Below are positions 1-8,265 of a stretch of 64,000 bases of DNA, piece by piece. Both the position numbers and the translations under genes were made by a program. The first letter of the stretch is position 1; the number at the start of each line of letters is the position of its first letter. The stretch is taken from the NCBI GenBank assembly GCA_026005175.1, contig BPKO01000014.1:5768-69767 (forward strand), given 5' to 3'. Under the pieces are notes generated by a model. It worked only from the letters and a program-made list of their open reading frames with translations, did no database searches and had not been told where the DNA came from. Source of the DNA: Candidatus Tectimicrobiota bacterium (GTDB lineage: Bacteria; Tectomicrobia; Entotheonellia; Entotheonellales; Entotheonellaceae).

Positions 1-1
1 C

Positions 2-187
2 TTGACGCAGCGCATTTCGGCCGGCGAGCTGGTCGGACGCGTGGCGGCGCTGGCCGGGGGCAAAGGCGGCGGCCGTCCCGACATGGCCCAGGGGGGCGGC
101 CCGGAGGCGGCCAAGCTCGCCGAAGTCATGGCCAAGGTGCCGCAGCTGGTGGCCGAACTTTTGCACGCGGGGAGCCAGCGCCCATGA
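2..187 (+). CDS. alaS: alanyl-tRNA synthetase, C-terminal end (partial)
   Basis: Only the last ~61 codons are in the window; the true start lies upstream. The segment [15 protein letters not shown] is the hallmark of the C-terminal DHHA1/C-Ala region of alanyl-tRNA synthetase, followed by the usual short helical tail. AlaS charges tRNA-Ala in the cytoplasm, and this region contributes to tRNA binding and co-operation with the editing domain. The stop codon overlaps the start of moaC in an ATGA arrangement, implying translational coupling. The TTG at base 2 is an ordinary internal codon, not a start. The family assignment is firm from the signature; everything N-terminal is unseen. Confidence 0.9.
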   Translation: MTQRISAGELVGRVAALAGGKGGGRPDMAQGGGPEAAKLAEVMAKVPQLVAELLHAGSQRP

Positions 188-693
188 CGTGGACGCACCT
201 CGACGCCCAGGGCCACGCCCGCATGGTGGACGTGGGCGACAAGCCGCCCACGGCGCGCGAAGCGGTGGCGCGCGGCTACGTTTACATGCAGCCGGCGACG
301 CTGCAGGCCATCGTCGCGCAGCAGGTGGCCAAAGGCGACGTGCTGCAGGTGGCGCGCATCGCCGGCATCATGGCTGCCAAGCAGACCTCGGCTTTGATCC
401 CCCTGTGCCATCCCCTGGAGCTGGCCAGCGTGCAGGTTGACCTCTGCCCCGAGCCCGAAGCCTCGCGGGTGCGCATCGAGGCACGGGTGCGCACCGTGGG
501 CCGCACCGGCGTGGAAATGGAGGCCCTCACCGCGGTGGCCGTGGCCGCCCTGACCGTCTACGACATGTGCAAGAGCCTCGAGCGGGGCATGCGCTTGGCC
601 GACATCGAGCTTGTGCACAAAAGCGGCGGTAAGAGCGGGGTTTATACGCACCCGGCGCATGCCGCGCCTGCCACGCCGCCCCCTGCGCCTTGA
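184..693 (+). CDS. moaC: cyclic pyranopterin monophosphate synthase (MoaC)
   Basis: 169-aa MoaC, which with MoaA converts GTP to cyclic pyranopterin monophosphate, the first step of molybdenum cofactor synthesis. Family blocks are complete: [12 protein letters not shown] at about residues 50-61, LIPLCHPL at 71-78, and [20 protein letters not shown] followed by CK at 109-130, giving the conserved His76, Asp127 and Lys130. Length matches the family (about 160 aa) with a Pro/Ala-rich tail. The ATG overlaps the alaS stop by 4 nt. No other Mo-cofactor biosynthesis gene is adjacent, although a reduced MOSC-like protein lies near 44.7 kb. Confidence 0.95.
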   Translation: MTWTHLDAQGHARMVDVGDKPPTAREAVARGYVYMQPATLQAIVAQQVAKGDVLQVARIAGIMAAKQTSALIPLCHPLELASVQVDLCPEPEASRVRIEARVRTVGRTGVEMEALTAVAVAALTVYDMCKSLERGMRLADIELVHKSGGKSGVYTHPAHAAPATPPPAP

Positions 694-719
694 CGTCCTT
701 CCTCTCTTGTCCTGGAGCC

Positions 720-739
720 CGCGGGCGGCCGCGATTTTT
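720..739 (+). terminator. possible intrinsic terminator after moaC
   Basis: A 5-bp GC stem (CGCGG/CCGCG) with a GCGG loop is followed after one A by TTTTT, 26 nt past the moaC stop. It resembles a short Rho-independent terminator separating alaS-moaC from the next gene. The stem is short, so this is tentative. Confidence 0.35.
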
Positions 740-817
740 AACTTGCGTTGCGGGTGAGAAATGGGTACAACAGGCGCGACGTTTCGGGTGTGACTCAGAC
801 CGGGAGAAGGAAGAGGC

Positions 818-1336
818 ATGGCGCTTAAGCGTCTTCCCATCGACTTTGCTGCCTTTGCCGAAGCGATGCGCAACCAGGGTCGCAACGAGTATGACTACTA
901 CCTGGATACGGCAACCGGGCGGGTGATGCGCATTTCCACCGAAGTGCTCGAGGCGCTCGAAGAAGGCCGCACCATTGCCGGTAGCCTCACGGCCTGGCAG
1001 CAGGAGCAGCTGCGCGAAGCCCGAGAAGTCATGGGCGACACCGTTGGCCGCTACCTCCTCATTCCCGAACGTCCCGCCTGGCGGGTGGAAGAGCTGATGG
1101 CCGATTTTGCCGACGGCGTGACCGACGCGGCGCTGCGCGAGAAGCTGCGCAGCGCCCTCGATGCCCGCGATGCCGCGCGGCGTTTCCGCGAGATCCTGGC
1201 CCAGTACCCCGAGGAGCAAAAACGCTGGCAGGCGCTGCAAGCGCAAAGCGACCAAGAGTACGCCACGGAATGGCTGAAAGAAGAGGGCATCGAGCCGCAG
1301 TGGACCACGCCGGCCCCGCGTGAGGCCAGTGCCTGA
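818..1336 (+). CDS. UPF0158 family protein
   Basis: 172-aa soluble protein resembling the UPF0158 family. The N-terminal part carries the family-like pattern of an acidic/aromatic stretch followed by [11 protein letters not shown] at about residues 26-36, and the rest is mostly charged helix. The function of the family is unknown. The ATG at 818 is preceded by a purine-rich GGAGAAGGAAGAGG ribosome-binding region. The gene ends 34 nt before the PIN-domain gene on the same strand, so the two may be co-transcribed. No signal peptide or membrane segment is visible. Confidence 0.75.
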   Translation: MALKRLPIDFAAFAEAMRNQGRNEYDYYLDTATGRVMRISTEVLEALEEGRTIAGSLTAWQQEQLREAREVMGDTVGRYLLIPERPAWRVEELMADFADGVTDAALREKLRSALDARDAARRFREILAQYPEEQKRWQALQAQSDQEYATEWLKEEGIEPQWTTPAPREASA

Positions 1337-1370
1337 AGCGGCGCGTGCCGGCCACGCCGGCGGAGGGCGC

Positions 1371-1961
1371 ATGGACCGCTTTGTCCTCGACACCAGCGTC
1401 TTTACCAACCCCGACGTCTATATGCAGTTTGGCGACGACTCGCAGCAAGCAGTGGCCGCTTTCGTCGACCTAGCCCTGCGCACCCAAGCGCAGTTCTACA
1501 TGCCCACTGCCGTATACGAAGAGCTGCGCAAGATGAAAGACCTCAGTGGCTTGGCGGCGCATTTCGAGCTGGCAGTGCGCATCCGCTCGCCACGCCGCTT
1601 CAGCCTCATGATTCCCAGCAGCTTTCTCTACGAGTTCATCGAGGAAGTGCGCTACCGCATCGACCGTGGCCTGCGCATTGCCGAGGAGTGGACCAAGCGT
1701 GCCGGGGCGCGGGAGGCGCAGGACGTGGGCCAGCTCATCAGCAAGCTGCGCGAGCGCTACCGCGAAGGCATGCGCCGCGGCATCATCGACAGCAAAGAGG
1801 ATGTCGATGTCTTGCTGCTTGCCTACGAGCTCGATGCCATTCTCGTGTCTGCCGACGAGGGGCTGCGCAAGTGGGCCGACAAGGTGGGCATCGACATCAT
1901 CGATCCTAAAAACCTGCGCCAGATCCTCGAAGGGCTAGTCAAATACCATCCCGCCTCCTAG
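1371..1961 (+). CDS. RNA ligase partner protein, PIN-fold (MJ_1618-like)
   Basis: 196-aa PIN-like protein. [12 protein letters not shown] at residues 4-15 supplies the first metal-binding Asp of the PIN fold, and [16 protein letters not shown] plus [12 protein letters not shown] near the C-terminus supply the later acidic residues. The protein matches the family that travels with Pab1020/Rnl3-type RNA ligases, described as an RNA ligase partner. The ligase gene sits directly opposite and overlaps this gene tail to tail by 27 nt, which strongly supports the assignment. The ATG at 1371 follows GGAGG and is preferred over an upstream in-frame start. The nuclease role is inferred from the fold. 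Confidence 0.85.
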   Translation: MDRFVLDTSVFTNPDVYMQFGDDSQQAVAAFVDLALRTQAQFYMPTAVYEELRKMKDLSGLAAHFELAVRIRSPRRFSLMIPSSFLYEFIEEVRYRIDRGLRIAEEWTKRAGAREAQDVGQLISKLRERYREGMRRGIIDSKEDVDVLLLAYELDAILVSADEGLRKWADKVGIDIIDPKNLRQILEGLVKYHPAS

Positions 1962-3032
1962 CAAGTGCCCGAGCATGCTGGTCTCTTTGGGCAGCACTTT
2001 GTCGAACTCGAGCACGTACCACGCCCCTTCGCGCGCCAGTCGCCGCTGGCGCACGTGCGGATGGCCCAGCAGCCGGCGCAGGGACTGGATAAACAGCTGG
2101 GCATTGGCCTCCTGGCGAAAGCGGCAGCGAAAGGTGCGAAAGACTTTGTGGTGCTGCCGGTACTGGGCCAGGGCCTGGCGCAGCCCGGCGATAAAGGCTT
2201 CCCCCAGCGCGGCGCAAAGCGCCGGCGAGTCGGCCAGCTCGGCTTCGTCGAGAAAAAGGACCAGCCGCAGGAGGCGCTGGGTGTAAAACTCCGGTGGCAG
2301 CTGCAGCAGGCTCATCGCCGTGACCTGGATGTCGTGGAGGCAGGCGTTGGCCGTAACGTACTTGGCGCGCTGATCGCGAGGCGAGTCTTCTTTGAGTACG
2401 ATGCCTTCCCGCCCCTCGGCGTTGAGCCAGCGCAGCAGGGCCTTGAGCCGCTCCAGGTCCCGCAATTCGAAGCGGCCGTAGTGGGGCACGCTGGGCAGGC
2501 CGTAGGCCTGCTGCAGCGCCAGGCGCTCGCCGTGGGGCACGAAGTGGGGGTCGTTCTTGCGCATCATGTCAAAGACGAAGAGCTGCACGTCCTCGGTGAC
2601 ATACGGCGGGTGGCTCTCGTTGTAGGGGTTTTCGGGCCCGGCCACCTCGGCACACAGCACCAGGTCGGGATGCTCGGCAAAAATGCGCAGCGGCAGCAAG
2701 TCAGGCAGGCGGTCGGTGGTAAAAGGACAGAGGTAGCCCCGGCGGGTGAGCGCCAGCACCTGGCCGCGGTGCTGAAAGACGCGCACGTTGTAGCCGTCGA
2801 CTTTTTCTTCAACCCAAAAAGGGGCACGGAACTGCTCGCGAATGCCGGCCTCCAGGCGCAGGATGCGGCCGATTTCGGGGTAACCCCAGATGACGTCGCC
2901 GTCAAAGACCGCCGTGCCGCGGGGAATGCCGTGGGTGCGGTGCGGAAAGCGAAGGTAGCGCCAGGAGCCCACGCATTCCGTGGTGGCGCGCTGCTCTTCA
3001 AGGGCCTGTAGGACCAGCTGGTTGGCGTCCAT
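1935..3032 (-). CDS. ATP-dependent RNA ligase, Pab1020/Rnl3 family
   Basis: 365-aa nucleotidyltransferase. The covalent AMP-lysine motif KVDGYN is at residues 77-82 (Lys77), motif III ([11 protein letters not shown]) at 127-137, motif IIIa (LFVFDMM) at 151-157, motif IV (EGIVLKED) at 209-216 and motif V (RAKYV) at 222-226. A roughly 130-residue C-terminal domain follows, as in archaeal Rnl3 enzymes that seal or circularise single-stranded RNA. The gene is more typical of archaea and scattered bacteria. Its 3' end overlaps the PIN partner gene by 27 nt in convergent orientation. The biological substrate is unknown; RNA repair or circularisation is inferred. Confidence 0.92.
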   Translation of the reverse strand: MDANQLVLQALEEQRATTECVGSWRYLRFPHRTHGIPRGTAVFDGDVIWGYPEIGRILRLEAGIREQFRAPFWVEEKVDGYNVRVFQHRGQVLALTRRGYLCPFTTDRLPDLLPLRIFAEHPDLVLCAEVAGPENPYNESHPPYVTEDVQLFVFDMMRKNDPHFVPHGERLALQQAYGLPSVPHYGRFELRDLERLKALLRWLNAEGREGIVLKEDSPRDQRAKYVTANACLHDIQVTAMSLLQLPPEFYTQRLLRLVLFLDEAELADSPALCAALGEAFIAGLRQALAQYRQHHKVFRTFRCRFRQEANAQLFIQSLRRLLGHPHVRQRRLAREGAWYVLEFDKVLPKETSMLGHLLGGGMVFD

Positions 3033-3114
3033 CGCCTGCGGCTCATCCCGCGTGCCGTCAGCGTCTCCCTAAGTCTAGTAACGCCTGCTGGGCACGTCAA
3101 ACGAGGGAAATGGA

Positions 3115-3540
3115 TTAACCGCGCCGCTTGGGGCCGACGTGCTCGATGCGGATGCGAATCAGCACCCGCTTTTCTTGCACCATGGCGCGGCGGTAGTCGT
3201 CCCAGTCGGGGTGCTCGCCGGCCAGGCGCCGGTAATAGTCGATAAGAGGCTCCATGGCCTCAGGCAGGGAGAGGACGGTGGCGGTGCCGTCGATTTGCAG
3301 CCAGGGGCCAAAGAAGCCGTCGGTAAACACGCACAGCGACACGCGCGGGTCGCGGCGGATGTTGCGCGTCTTGTACGCCGTTTCGCGGCTGCTGAGGATG
3401 ACGTCGCCTGCGGCATCAACGCCAACGCTCACCGGGGAAAGCTGCGGCCGGCCGTCACGGCGCCGTGTGGCCAGGACGGCACGGTGGTGCTGCGCCAAAA
3501 ACGCACGGGCCTCTTCGAGATCCATGGCGTAGGGCTCCAT
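3115..3540 (-). CDS. PPOX-class F420/FMN-dependent oxidoreductase
   Basis: 141-aa split-barrel flavin-binding protein of the pyridoxamine-phosphate-oxidase superfamily. VLATRRRDGRPQLSPVSVGVD at its N-terminal third and TRNIRRDPRVSLCVF in the middle are the typical cofactor-pocket strands; homologs labelled PPOX class F420-dependent enzymes share the layout. The start lies 2 nt after the upstream enolase-superfamily gene, so the two are an operon. An alternative start five residues in (3525) has a better-spaced GGAG and may be the real one. The substrate is unknown; F420 versus FMN cannot be decided from sequence alone. Confidence 0.8.
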   Translation of the reverse strand: MEPYAMDLEEARAFLAQHHRAVLATRRRDGRPQLSPVSVGVDAAGDVILSSRETAYKTRNIRRDPRVSLCVFTDGFFGPWLQIDGTATVLSLPEAMEPLIDYYRRLAGEHPDWDDYRRAMVQEKRVLIRIRIEHVGPKRRG

Positions 3541-3542
3541 CC

Positions 3543-4631
3543 CTAGGCAATCTGGTAGCGGGCGATGGCTTTGGCGTCGAAAGCCAGTCCCAGGCCGGGT
3601 CGCGACGGCGCCACCAGCTGGCCGTCCTCCAGGGCCGGCGTTTCCTCAAACAGCCGCAGCGTCCAGGGCATGTACTCCACGGTCAGGCCGTTGGGAATGG
3701 CGGCCACGAGGTGCACGTGGATTTCCGGCAGCAGGTGGCTGACCACCGGCACGTTGAAGGCTTCGGCCATCCCCGCCACTTTCATCCACGAGGTAATGCC
3801 GCCCACGCGCAGCAAGTCGATCATCACGATGTCCGCGGCCCGCGCTTCCAGCAGGTGCCGGAAGGGCCGGATACCGTAATGGTACTCGCCGGTGGCAATG
3901 GGGGTGGTGAGGGCGTCGGCCACCCGGGCCAGTCCCTGGTAGTCGTCGTGTGCCACCACGTCTTCGAGCCAGAAGAGGCGATAGGGCTCGAGGCGCCGCC
4001 CGATGGTGATGGCCTGGTTGACGTCCCACAGCTGGTTGATGTCGCACATGAGGTCGATGTCCTCGCCGATGGCCTGGCGCAGCACCCGCACCCGCTCTTC
4101 TTCGCGGGCTGGGGTGGGTTCGGCCCCCAGCTGCATCTTCATTTGCCGGAAGCCCATGCTGACCAGCCGCGGTCCGGCTTCGACCAGGTAGTCCATGGGG
4201 AAAGGACGCATGAGGGCCCCACTGGCGTAAGTGGGCACGCGGTCGCGGTGGCCTCCAAGCAGCACGTACAACGGCTGCTCCAGGAACTTTCCCTTGAGAT
4301 CCCACAAGGCGATGTCGACAGCCGCCAGCGCCAAGGTGGCAATGCCGCCAGGACCGGCGCTGCTGGCCGCCTGGCGCAGCCTGGCCCCGAGGGCTTCGAC
4401 GCGCAGCGGGTCTTCGCCAATGACCAGCGCCGCCAGGGCGTCGACCGCCGCCCGCAGGGCAGCGGTCAACGGTCCCCCAAAGAAGGTCAGGCCAATGCCG
4501 GTTAGGCCCTGGTCGGTTTCCAGCTCCAGGGTGACAAACTCCCGCGTGGCATTGCCCACCGGGAGCCCCACCACCAAGGGATTGTCAGCCGGGGTTTGCA
4601 GCACGCGTGTCGTGGCCCGGGTGATTTTCAT
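3543..4631 (-). CDS. mandelate racemase/muconate lactonizing enzyme family protein
   Basis: 362-aa enolase-superfamily enzyme. An N-terminal capping domain is followed by a TIM barrel with RQMKMQLG (the KxQ/KxK position), LMCDINQLW (first metal Asp), FWLEDVV (second metal ligand), IATGEYHYG (third ligand) and SHLLPEIHVHLVAAIPNGL, which contributes a catalytic His. This fits a mandelate racemase/acid-sugar dehydratase-type enzyme abstracting a proton alpha to a carboxylate. The ATG at 4631 follows GGAGGGAGGC; a much longer in-frame extension upstream has no homology. It is clearly paralogous to the gene at 7159-8265. The substrate is not predictable here. Confidence 0.88.
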   Translation of the reverse strand: MKITRATTRVLQTPADNPLVVGLPVGNATREFVTLELETDQGLTGIGLTFFGGPLTAALRAAVDALAALVIGEDPLRVEALGARLRQAASSAGPGGIATLALAAVDIALWDLKGKFLEQPLYVLLGGHRDRVPTYASGALMRPFPMDYLVEAGPRLVSMGFRQMKMQLGAEPTPAREEERVRVLRQAIGEDIDLMCDINQLWDVNQAITIGRRLEPYRLFWLEDVVAHDDYQGLARVADALTTPIATGEYHYGIRPFRHLLEARAADIVMIDLLRVGGITSWMKVAGMAEAFNVPVVSHLLPEIHVHLVAAIPNGLTVEYMPWTLRLFEETPALEDGQLVAPSRPGLGLAFDAKAIARYQIA

Positions 4632-4772
4632 GCCGCCTCCCTCCTCGCGCGGAATCCTGCCGCCATCATAGCAAAGTGGCCAGGCAATGCCAGGCCAAAA
4701 TCCCCCGCTTGGCCGCTCCCAGCACCTGTGGTACGCTTGCGCCTGCCCTGAAGCTCTCGTCGAGGCTGTCCC

Positions 4773-5276
4773 ATGCGTCCATCCCCGCCTTTGGTGTTGC
4801 TGCTCATGGGTGTGGCAGGGGCCGGCAAGACCACCATCGGCCGCCTGCTGGCGCAGGAACTGGGCTGGCCCTTTGTCGACGGCGACGACCTGCATCCGCC
4901 TGCCAACGTCGACAAGATGCGCCGCGGCATTCCCCTCACCGATGCCGACCGCTGGCCGTGGCTGCAGGCCGTGCGGCGCTGCATCGAGGCGTACTTGGCC
5001 GAGGGGCAGAGCGCCGTTGTGGCTTGCTCGGCCCTCAAACAGGCCTATCGCGAGCTGCTGCAGCAGGGAGATGCGCGTGTGGTGCTGGTTTACTTACGGG
5101 GTGAGGAAGCGCTGCTGCGGCAGCGCCTGGCAGCGCGCCGCGGCCACTTCTTTGCGCCCCAGCTCCTGGCCAGCCAGCTGGCCGCCCTGGAGGCGCCACA
5201 CGACGCCCTGGTGGTCGACGTGGCACTTCCGCCTCAGGAGATCGTGCGGACCATCCGCACCGCCCTGGGCCTGTAG
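4773..5276 (+). CDS. gntK: gluconokinase (GntK-type)
   Basis: 167-aa P-loop kinase phosphorylating D-gluconate to 6-phosphogluconate with ATP. Walker A GVAGAGKTT is at residues 13-21, the gluconate-kinase signature DGDDLHPPANVDKMRRGIPL follows at about 36-55, then DADRWPWL and ACSALKQAYR. The length equals the family norm. It is transcribed divergently from the enolase-superfamily gene, and no gluconate transporter or regulator is adjacent. The assignment is secure because the DDLHP and CSALK motifs are diagnostic for thermo-sensitive/resistant gluconokinases. Confidence 0.95.
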   Translation: MRPSPPLVLLLMGVAGAGKTTIGRLLAQELGWPFVDGDDLHPPANVDKMRRGIPLTDADRWPWLQAVRRCIEAYLAEGQSAVVACSALKQAYRELLQQGDARVVLVYLRGEEALLRQRLAARRGHFFAPQLLASQLAALEAPHDALVVDVALPPQEIVRTIRTALGL

Positions 5277-5284
5277 GGGTTCTG

Positions 5285-6097
5285 CTACGGCGCCGTGCCT
5301 TGGCAGGCGGCGAGGAGGGCGTCCACCAGCCCGGCGATGGTGTACTCTGTGGCGACCGTATCCACGCGCAAGCCAAGCTCGCGGGCGGTGGCGGCGGTGA
5401 TGGGCCCAATCGTTACCACCAGGGCGCGTGCGGCCAGGGAGCGGGCGCGCGCGGGGCCAAGCTGGCGAACGAAGTGGCGTACCGTGCTGCTGGCGGTAAA
5501 GGTGAGGACGTCCACACCGGCCTCAAGGGCGGCCAGGGCTTCAGGATCGGGGACGGCCGGAAGGGTGCGGTAGGCTGCCACTTCCACCACCTCGCCCCCG
5601 GCGGCCTGCAGGCGGGTGCGCAGCAGCGGCCGCGCCTGCGCCGCCCGCGGCAGCAAGAAGCGCTGTCCCCGCGGAGAAGGGATGGCCTCGAGCAAGGCCT
5701 CGGCCACGTAGCGCTCGGGCATGACGGCGACGTGCAGCCCCCGCGCTGCCAGGGCGGCCGCGGTGGCCGGGCCGATGGCGGCCAGGCGCACTTGGGATAG
5801 CGCCTGAGGGGACAAGCCTAGGGCCTGCAGGCGCTGGCAGACGTGAAGCACGCCATTGACGCTGGTGAACACCACCCAGTCAAACGTCGCCAGCTGGCGC
5901 AGGGCCGCGTCGAGCGCGGCATAGTTGTCCTCTGGAGGCACCAGGCAAAGGGTAGGGAAAAGAATCGGGACGGCACCCAGGGCGCGCAGGCGCTCTATTA
6001 GGTCCTGCGCCTGCTCCGGGGCGCGCGTCACCAGCACGCGCTTGCCCTGCAACGCCGCAGGGGAAAAGCCAACTGCCGCCGAAGGGGGACCGTTCAT
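5285..6097 (-). CDS. hemD: uroporphyrinogen-III synthase
   Basis: 270-aa HemD, which cyclises hydroxymethylbilane to uroporphyrinogen III for heme, siroheme and cobalamin. Recognisable weakly conserved blocks are KRVLVTRAPEQA at the N-terminus, DWVVFTSVNGVLH, AAIGPATAAALAARG, VLTFTASSTVRHF and IGPITAATARELG near the C-terminus; the two-lobed pattern of TS(V/S) and IGP repeats is typical. The ATG at 6097 (MNGPP) is chosen because the longer in-frame N-terminus lacks homology. The gene is convergent with gntK, with 8 nt between stops. No other heme gene is adjacent. Confidence 0.92.
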   Translation of the reverse strand: MNGPPSAAVGFSPAALQGKRVLVTRAPEQAQDLIERLRALGAVPILFPTLCLVPPEDNYAALDAALRQLATFDWVVFTSVNGVLHVCQRLQALGLSPQALSQVRLAAIGPATAAALAARGLHVAVMPERYVAEALLEAIPSPRGQRFLLPRAAQARPLLRTRLQAAGGEVVEVAAYRTLPAVPDPEALAALEAGVDVLTFTASSTVRHFVRQLGPARARSLAARALVVTIGPITAATARELGLRVDTVATEYTIAGLVDALLAACQGTAP

Positions 6098-6211
6098 CGC
6101 TGCCGTCCTCTCGCAAAAGCTGCTGACTCCATGATAAACGGCCCGGCGGCGCCTGTCCAGCGGTGGCCAGGCCCAGGACATGACCGGCCTGCCACCGCGC
6201 TGGCGTGAGGG

Positions 6212-6484
6212 TTACTTTACCGCTTTGCCCGCCAGGGCAATGGCCTCCCCGGCAGCAATGACGGCGTCGGCGTGGCTGCCAGTGTCGTGCAGCTGCTGCG
6301 CCTCGGCACAGCCTTGCTTGGCCTGCGCCACCATCGCCTGGTCAGCTTGGGCGTTCTTTTCCAGCTTGGCGACCAGCGCGTTGCACTCGCTCACCAGGCG
6401 CGGGCAGTGATAGGCCAGAGCCGGCGCGGCAAACAGCGCAAGAGCCACCACCACGAGTAAGGCACGCAGGACATACCGCCGCAT
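6212..6484 (-). CDS. small secreted helical protein, unknown function
   Basis: 90-aa protein with a clear Sec signal peptide: basic n-region MRRYVLR, hydrophobic LLVVVALALFA and a likely cleavage after APALA at about residue 24. The mature part is short, helical, alanine- and glutamine-rich and has three cysteines (in YHCP, SECN and GCAE). AAGGAG is well placed upstream. Not recognised as any named family; probably periplasmic. Small secreted helical proteins of this type occur next to many unrelated genes, so context is uninformative. Confidence 0.7.
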   Translation of the reverse strand: MRRYVLRALLVVVALALFAAPALAYHCPRLVSECNALVAKLEKNAQADQAMVAQAKQGCAEAQQLHDTGSHADAVIAAGEAIALAGKAVK

Positions 6485-6642
6485 GGGTTTTCTCCTTGCT
6501 GAGGGCCCGCGACGCGGGCACGTTCTCCCCTGTCACTAGTAAGGAACGTCGCCGGCAGGCGATTGGATGCGTGGGTGTGGCACGGCGCCTTCAGAGGCGC
6601 TAGACTTTCGTCACCGTGAGCCCGGAAAGGAGAGGGTGGCGT

Positions 6643-7146
6643 ATGGGTCGTGAGGAGCAAGTCCGTCCGCCGGTTGGCGATGTGGAAACCCCTGCGGCGC
6701 TTGAGCCGCTGGTGGCCCGCTTGCAGGAGCTGCTGCAGCAACTTGAAGCCCTGCAGCACGAACTAGGGCCGTACTTCGAGCGGCTGGCGGCCGTTGACTG
6801 GCAGGCGCTGGCGCGTGAAGGCAAGCTGGCCGGCATTCCCCGCTTGTCGATCGAGCGCACCCTGCTCGACGCCCGGCAAGTGCTGGCCAGTGGCCTGCGC
6901 GAGCTGGCCGAAGAGCTGCGCCTGGTGCGCGAGGGCTATCCCGGGGTGGGGCGCCAGCGCCTCGACGCTGCTGCGCGCCTGCGTTCGGTGATTCGCCGCT
7001 ATGTTGACGCGCCTGCCGATATCCGCACCCGCCACCAGCGTCTGGTGGCCTGGGTGGCGCAGATCGACGAGGCCCTGCGCCAGCGTGGCGACACGCCCCT
7101 GTCGGCGCAGCTCGCCGCTGCAGAGCCTGACCGTCCTACCTCGTAA
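6643..7146 (+). CDS. hypothetical helical protein
   Basis: 167-aa hydrophilic protein with long leucine/glutamate-rich helices (LVARLQELLQQLEALQHELG at about residues 23-42), suggesting a coiled-coil or helical bundle. No membrane segment or signal. The ATG at 6643 is preferred because AAAGGAG lies 11 nt upstream; an in-frame GTG at 6616 would place the Shine-Dalgarno inside the gene. It ends 12 nt before the enolase-superfamily gene and probably shares its transcript. Function not recognised. Confidence 0.65.
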   Translation: MGREEQVRPPVGDVETPAALEPLVARLQELLQQLEALQHELGPYFERLAAVDWQALAREGKLAGIPRLSIERTLLDARQVLASGLRELAEELRLVREGYPGVGRQRLDAAARLRSVIRRYVDAPADIRTRHQRLVAWVAQIDEALRQRGDTPLSAQLAAAEPDRPTS

Positions 7147-7158
7147 AGGAGCACGCCG

Positions 7159-8265
7159 ATGCGTATTACCGACGTTGAGGTCCACGTCTATGCTTGGCCG
7201 CGACCCAAGCCGATCCGTAACGGCAAGTACACCTACACCACGGTGGTGTTCAACCTGGTGCACGTGCGCACCGACGAAGGGCTCACCGGCATTGGCTGGG
7301 GTGGGGCCACAGCGTCTACGCGCCCCGGGGAGGTGTTCCGCAGCCTGGTAGAGCACTTTAAAGTCGCCCTCATCGGTGCCGATCCCTTCACCTATCGCCG
7401 CCTTTGGGCCAACATGTGGCTGCCCAAAATCGTTGGCCGCCGCGGCCTCACCACGCAGGTGCTCAGCGCTATCGACATTGCCCTGTGGGACCTCATGGGA
7501 AAAGCGGTGGGCCAGCCGGTGGCCAAACTGCTTGGCGGCTACACCGATCGCATCCCGGCCTACATCGCCGGCGGCTACTATGAGGAGGGCAAAGGCCTGA
7601 AGGAGCTGGCACGCGAAATGGAAGAAAACCTGGCCCTGGGCGCCAAAGCGGTGAAAATGAAAATCGGGGGCGCTTCGATTGCCGAGGACGTGGAGCGGGT
7701 GCGCGTGGTCCGTGAGACCGTTGGCCCGCAAGTCAAGCTGCTGGTGGATGCCAATAACGCCTACAGCGTTCATGAGGCCATCGCCATTGCCCGCAAGCTT
7801 GAGCCCTACGACGTTTTCTGGTTCGAGGAGCCGGTTGCCCCCGACGATTACCGCGGCCATGCCCGAGTGGCGCGGGCAACGACCATCCCGGTGGCTACGG
7901 GGGAAAACGAGTACACCCGCTACGGGTTTCGCGACCTTATCGCCCACGAGGCGGCGGCCATCCTTAACCCCGACGCCCAGATCCTCGGCGGCATCACCGA
8001 ATTCATGCAGGTGGCAGCCCTCGCGGCTGCGCACGACTTGCCCATTGCGCCGCACGGGGCGCAGGAAATTCACGTCCACCTGGTGACGGCAATTCCCAAT
8101 GGATTGCTGCTAGAGGTGTATCGCGAGACCGTGGATCCGCTGCGCAGTCAGATCTTCACCGAGCCCTTGCGCCTGGACAAGAACGGCTACGTCCGCGTCC
8201 CCGACCGCCCTGGTCTGGGGGTAGAGCCCAACTACGAGCTGCTGCAGCGCTACCGGGTGGCATGA
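7159..8265 (+). CDS. mandelate racemase/muconate lactonizing enzyme family protein
   Basis: 368-aa enolase-superfamily enzyme, paralogous to the gene at 3543-4631. AVKMKIGG gives the KxK motif (about residues 160-167), LLVDANNAY the first metal Asp, FWFEEPV the second, ATGENEYT the third ligand, and APHGAQEIHVHLVTAIPNGL the catalytic His region. This arrangement fits a racemase or acid-sugar dehydratase. AAAGGAG precedes the ATG. The stop overlaps the helicase start (ATGA), giving a three-gene operon 6643-11157 whose functional link is unclear. The substrate is unknown. Confidence 0.88.
   Translation: MRITDVEVHVYAWPRPKPIRNGKYTYTTVVFNLVHVRTDEGLTGIGWGGATASTRPGEVFRSLVEHFKVALIGADPFTYRRLWANMWLPKIVGRRGLTTQVLSAIDIALWDLMGKAVGQPVAKLLGGYTDRIPAYIAGGYYEEGKGLKELAREMEENLALGAKAVKMKIGGASIAEDVERVRVVRETVGPQVKLLVDANNAYSVHEAIAIARKLEPYDVFWFEEPVAPDDYRGHARVARATTIPVATGENEYTRYGFRDLIAHEAAAILNPDAQILGGITEFMQVAALAAAHDLPIAPHGAQEIHVHLVTAIPNGLLLEVYRETVDPLRSQIFTEPLRLDKNGYVRVPDRPGLGVEPNYELLQRYRVA

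Noticed and set aside
1965-3011. Long plus-strand open frame (348 codons) opposite the RNA ligase
   Set aside because: It is the antisense of a gene with complete ligase motifs; frames opposite GC-rich genes stay open by codon bias, and the peptide shows no domain.
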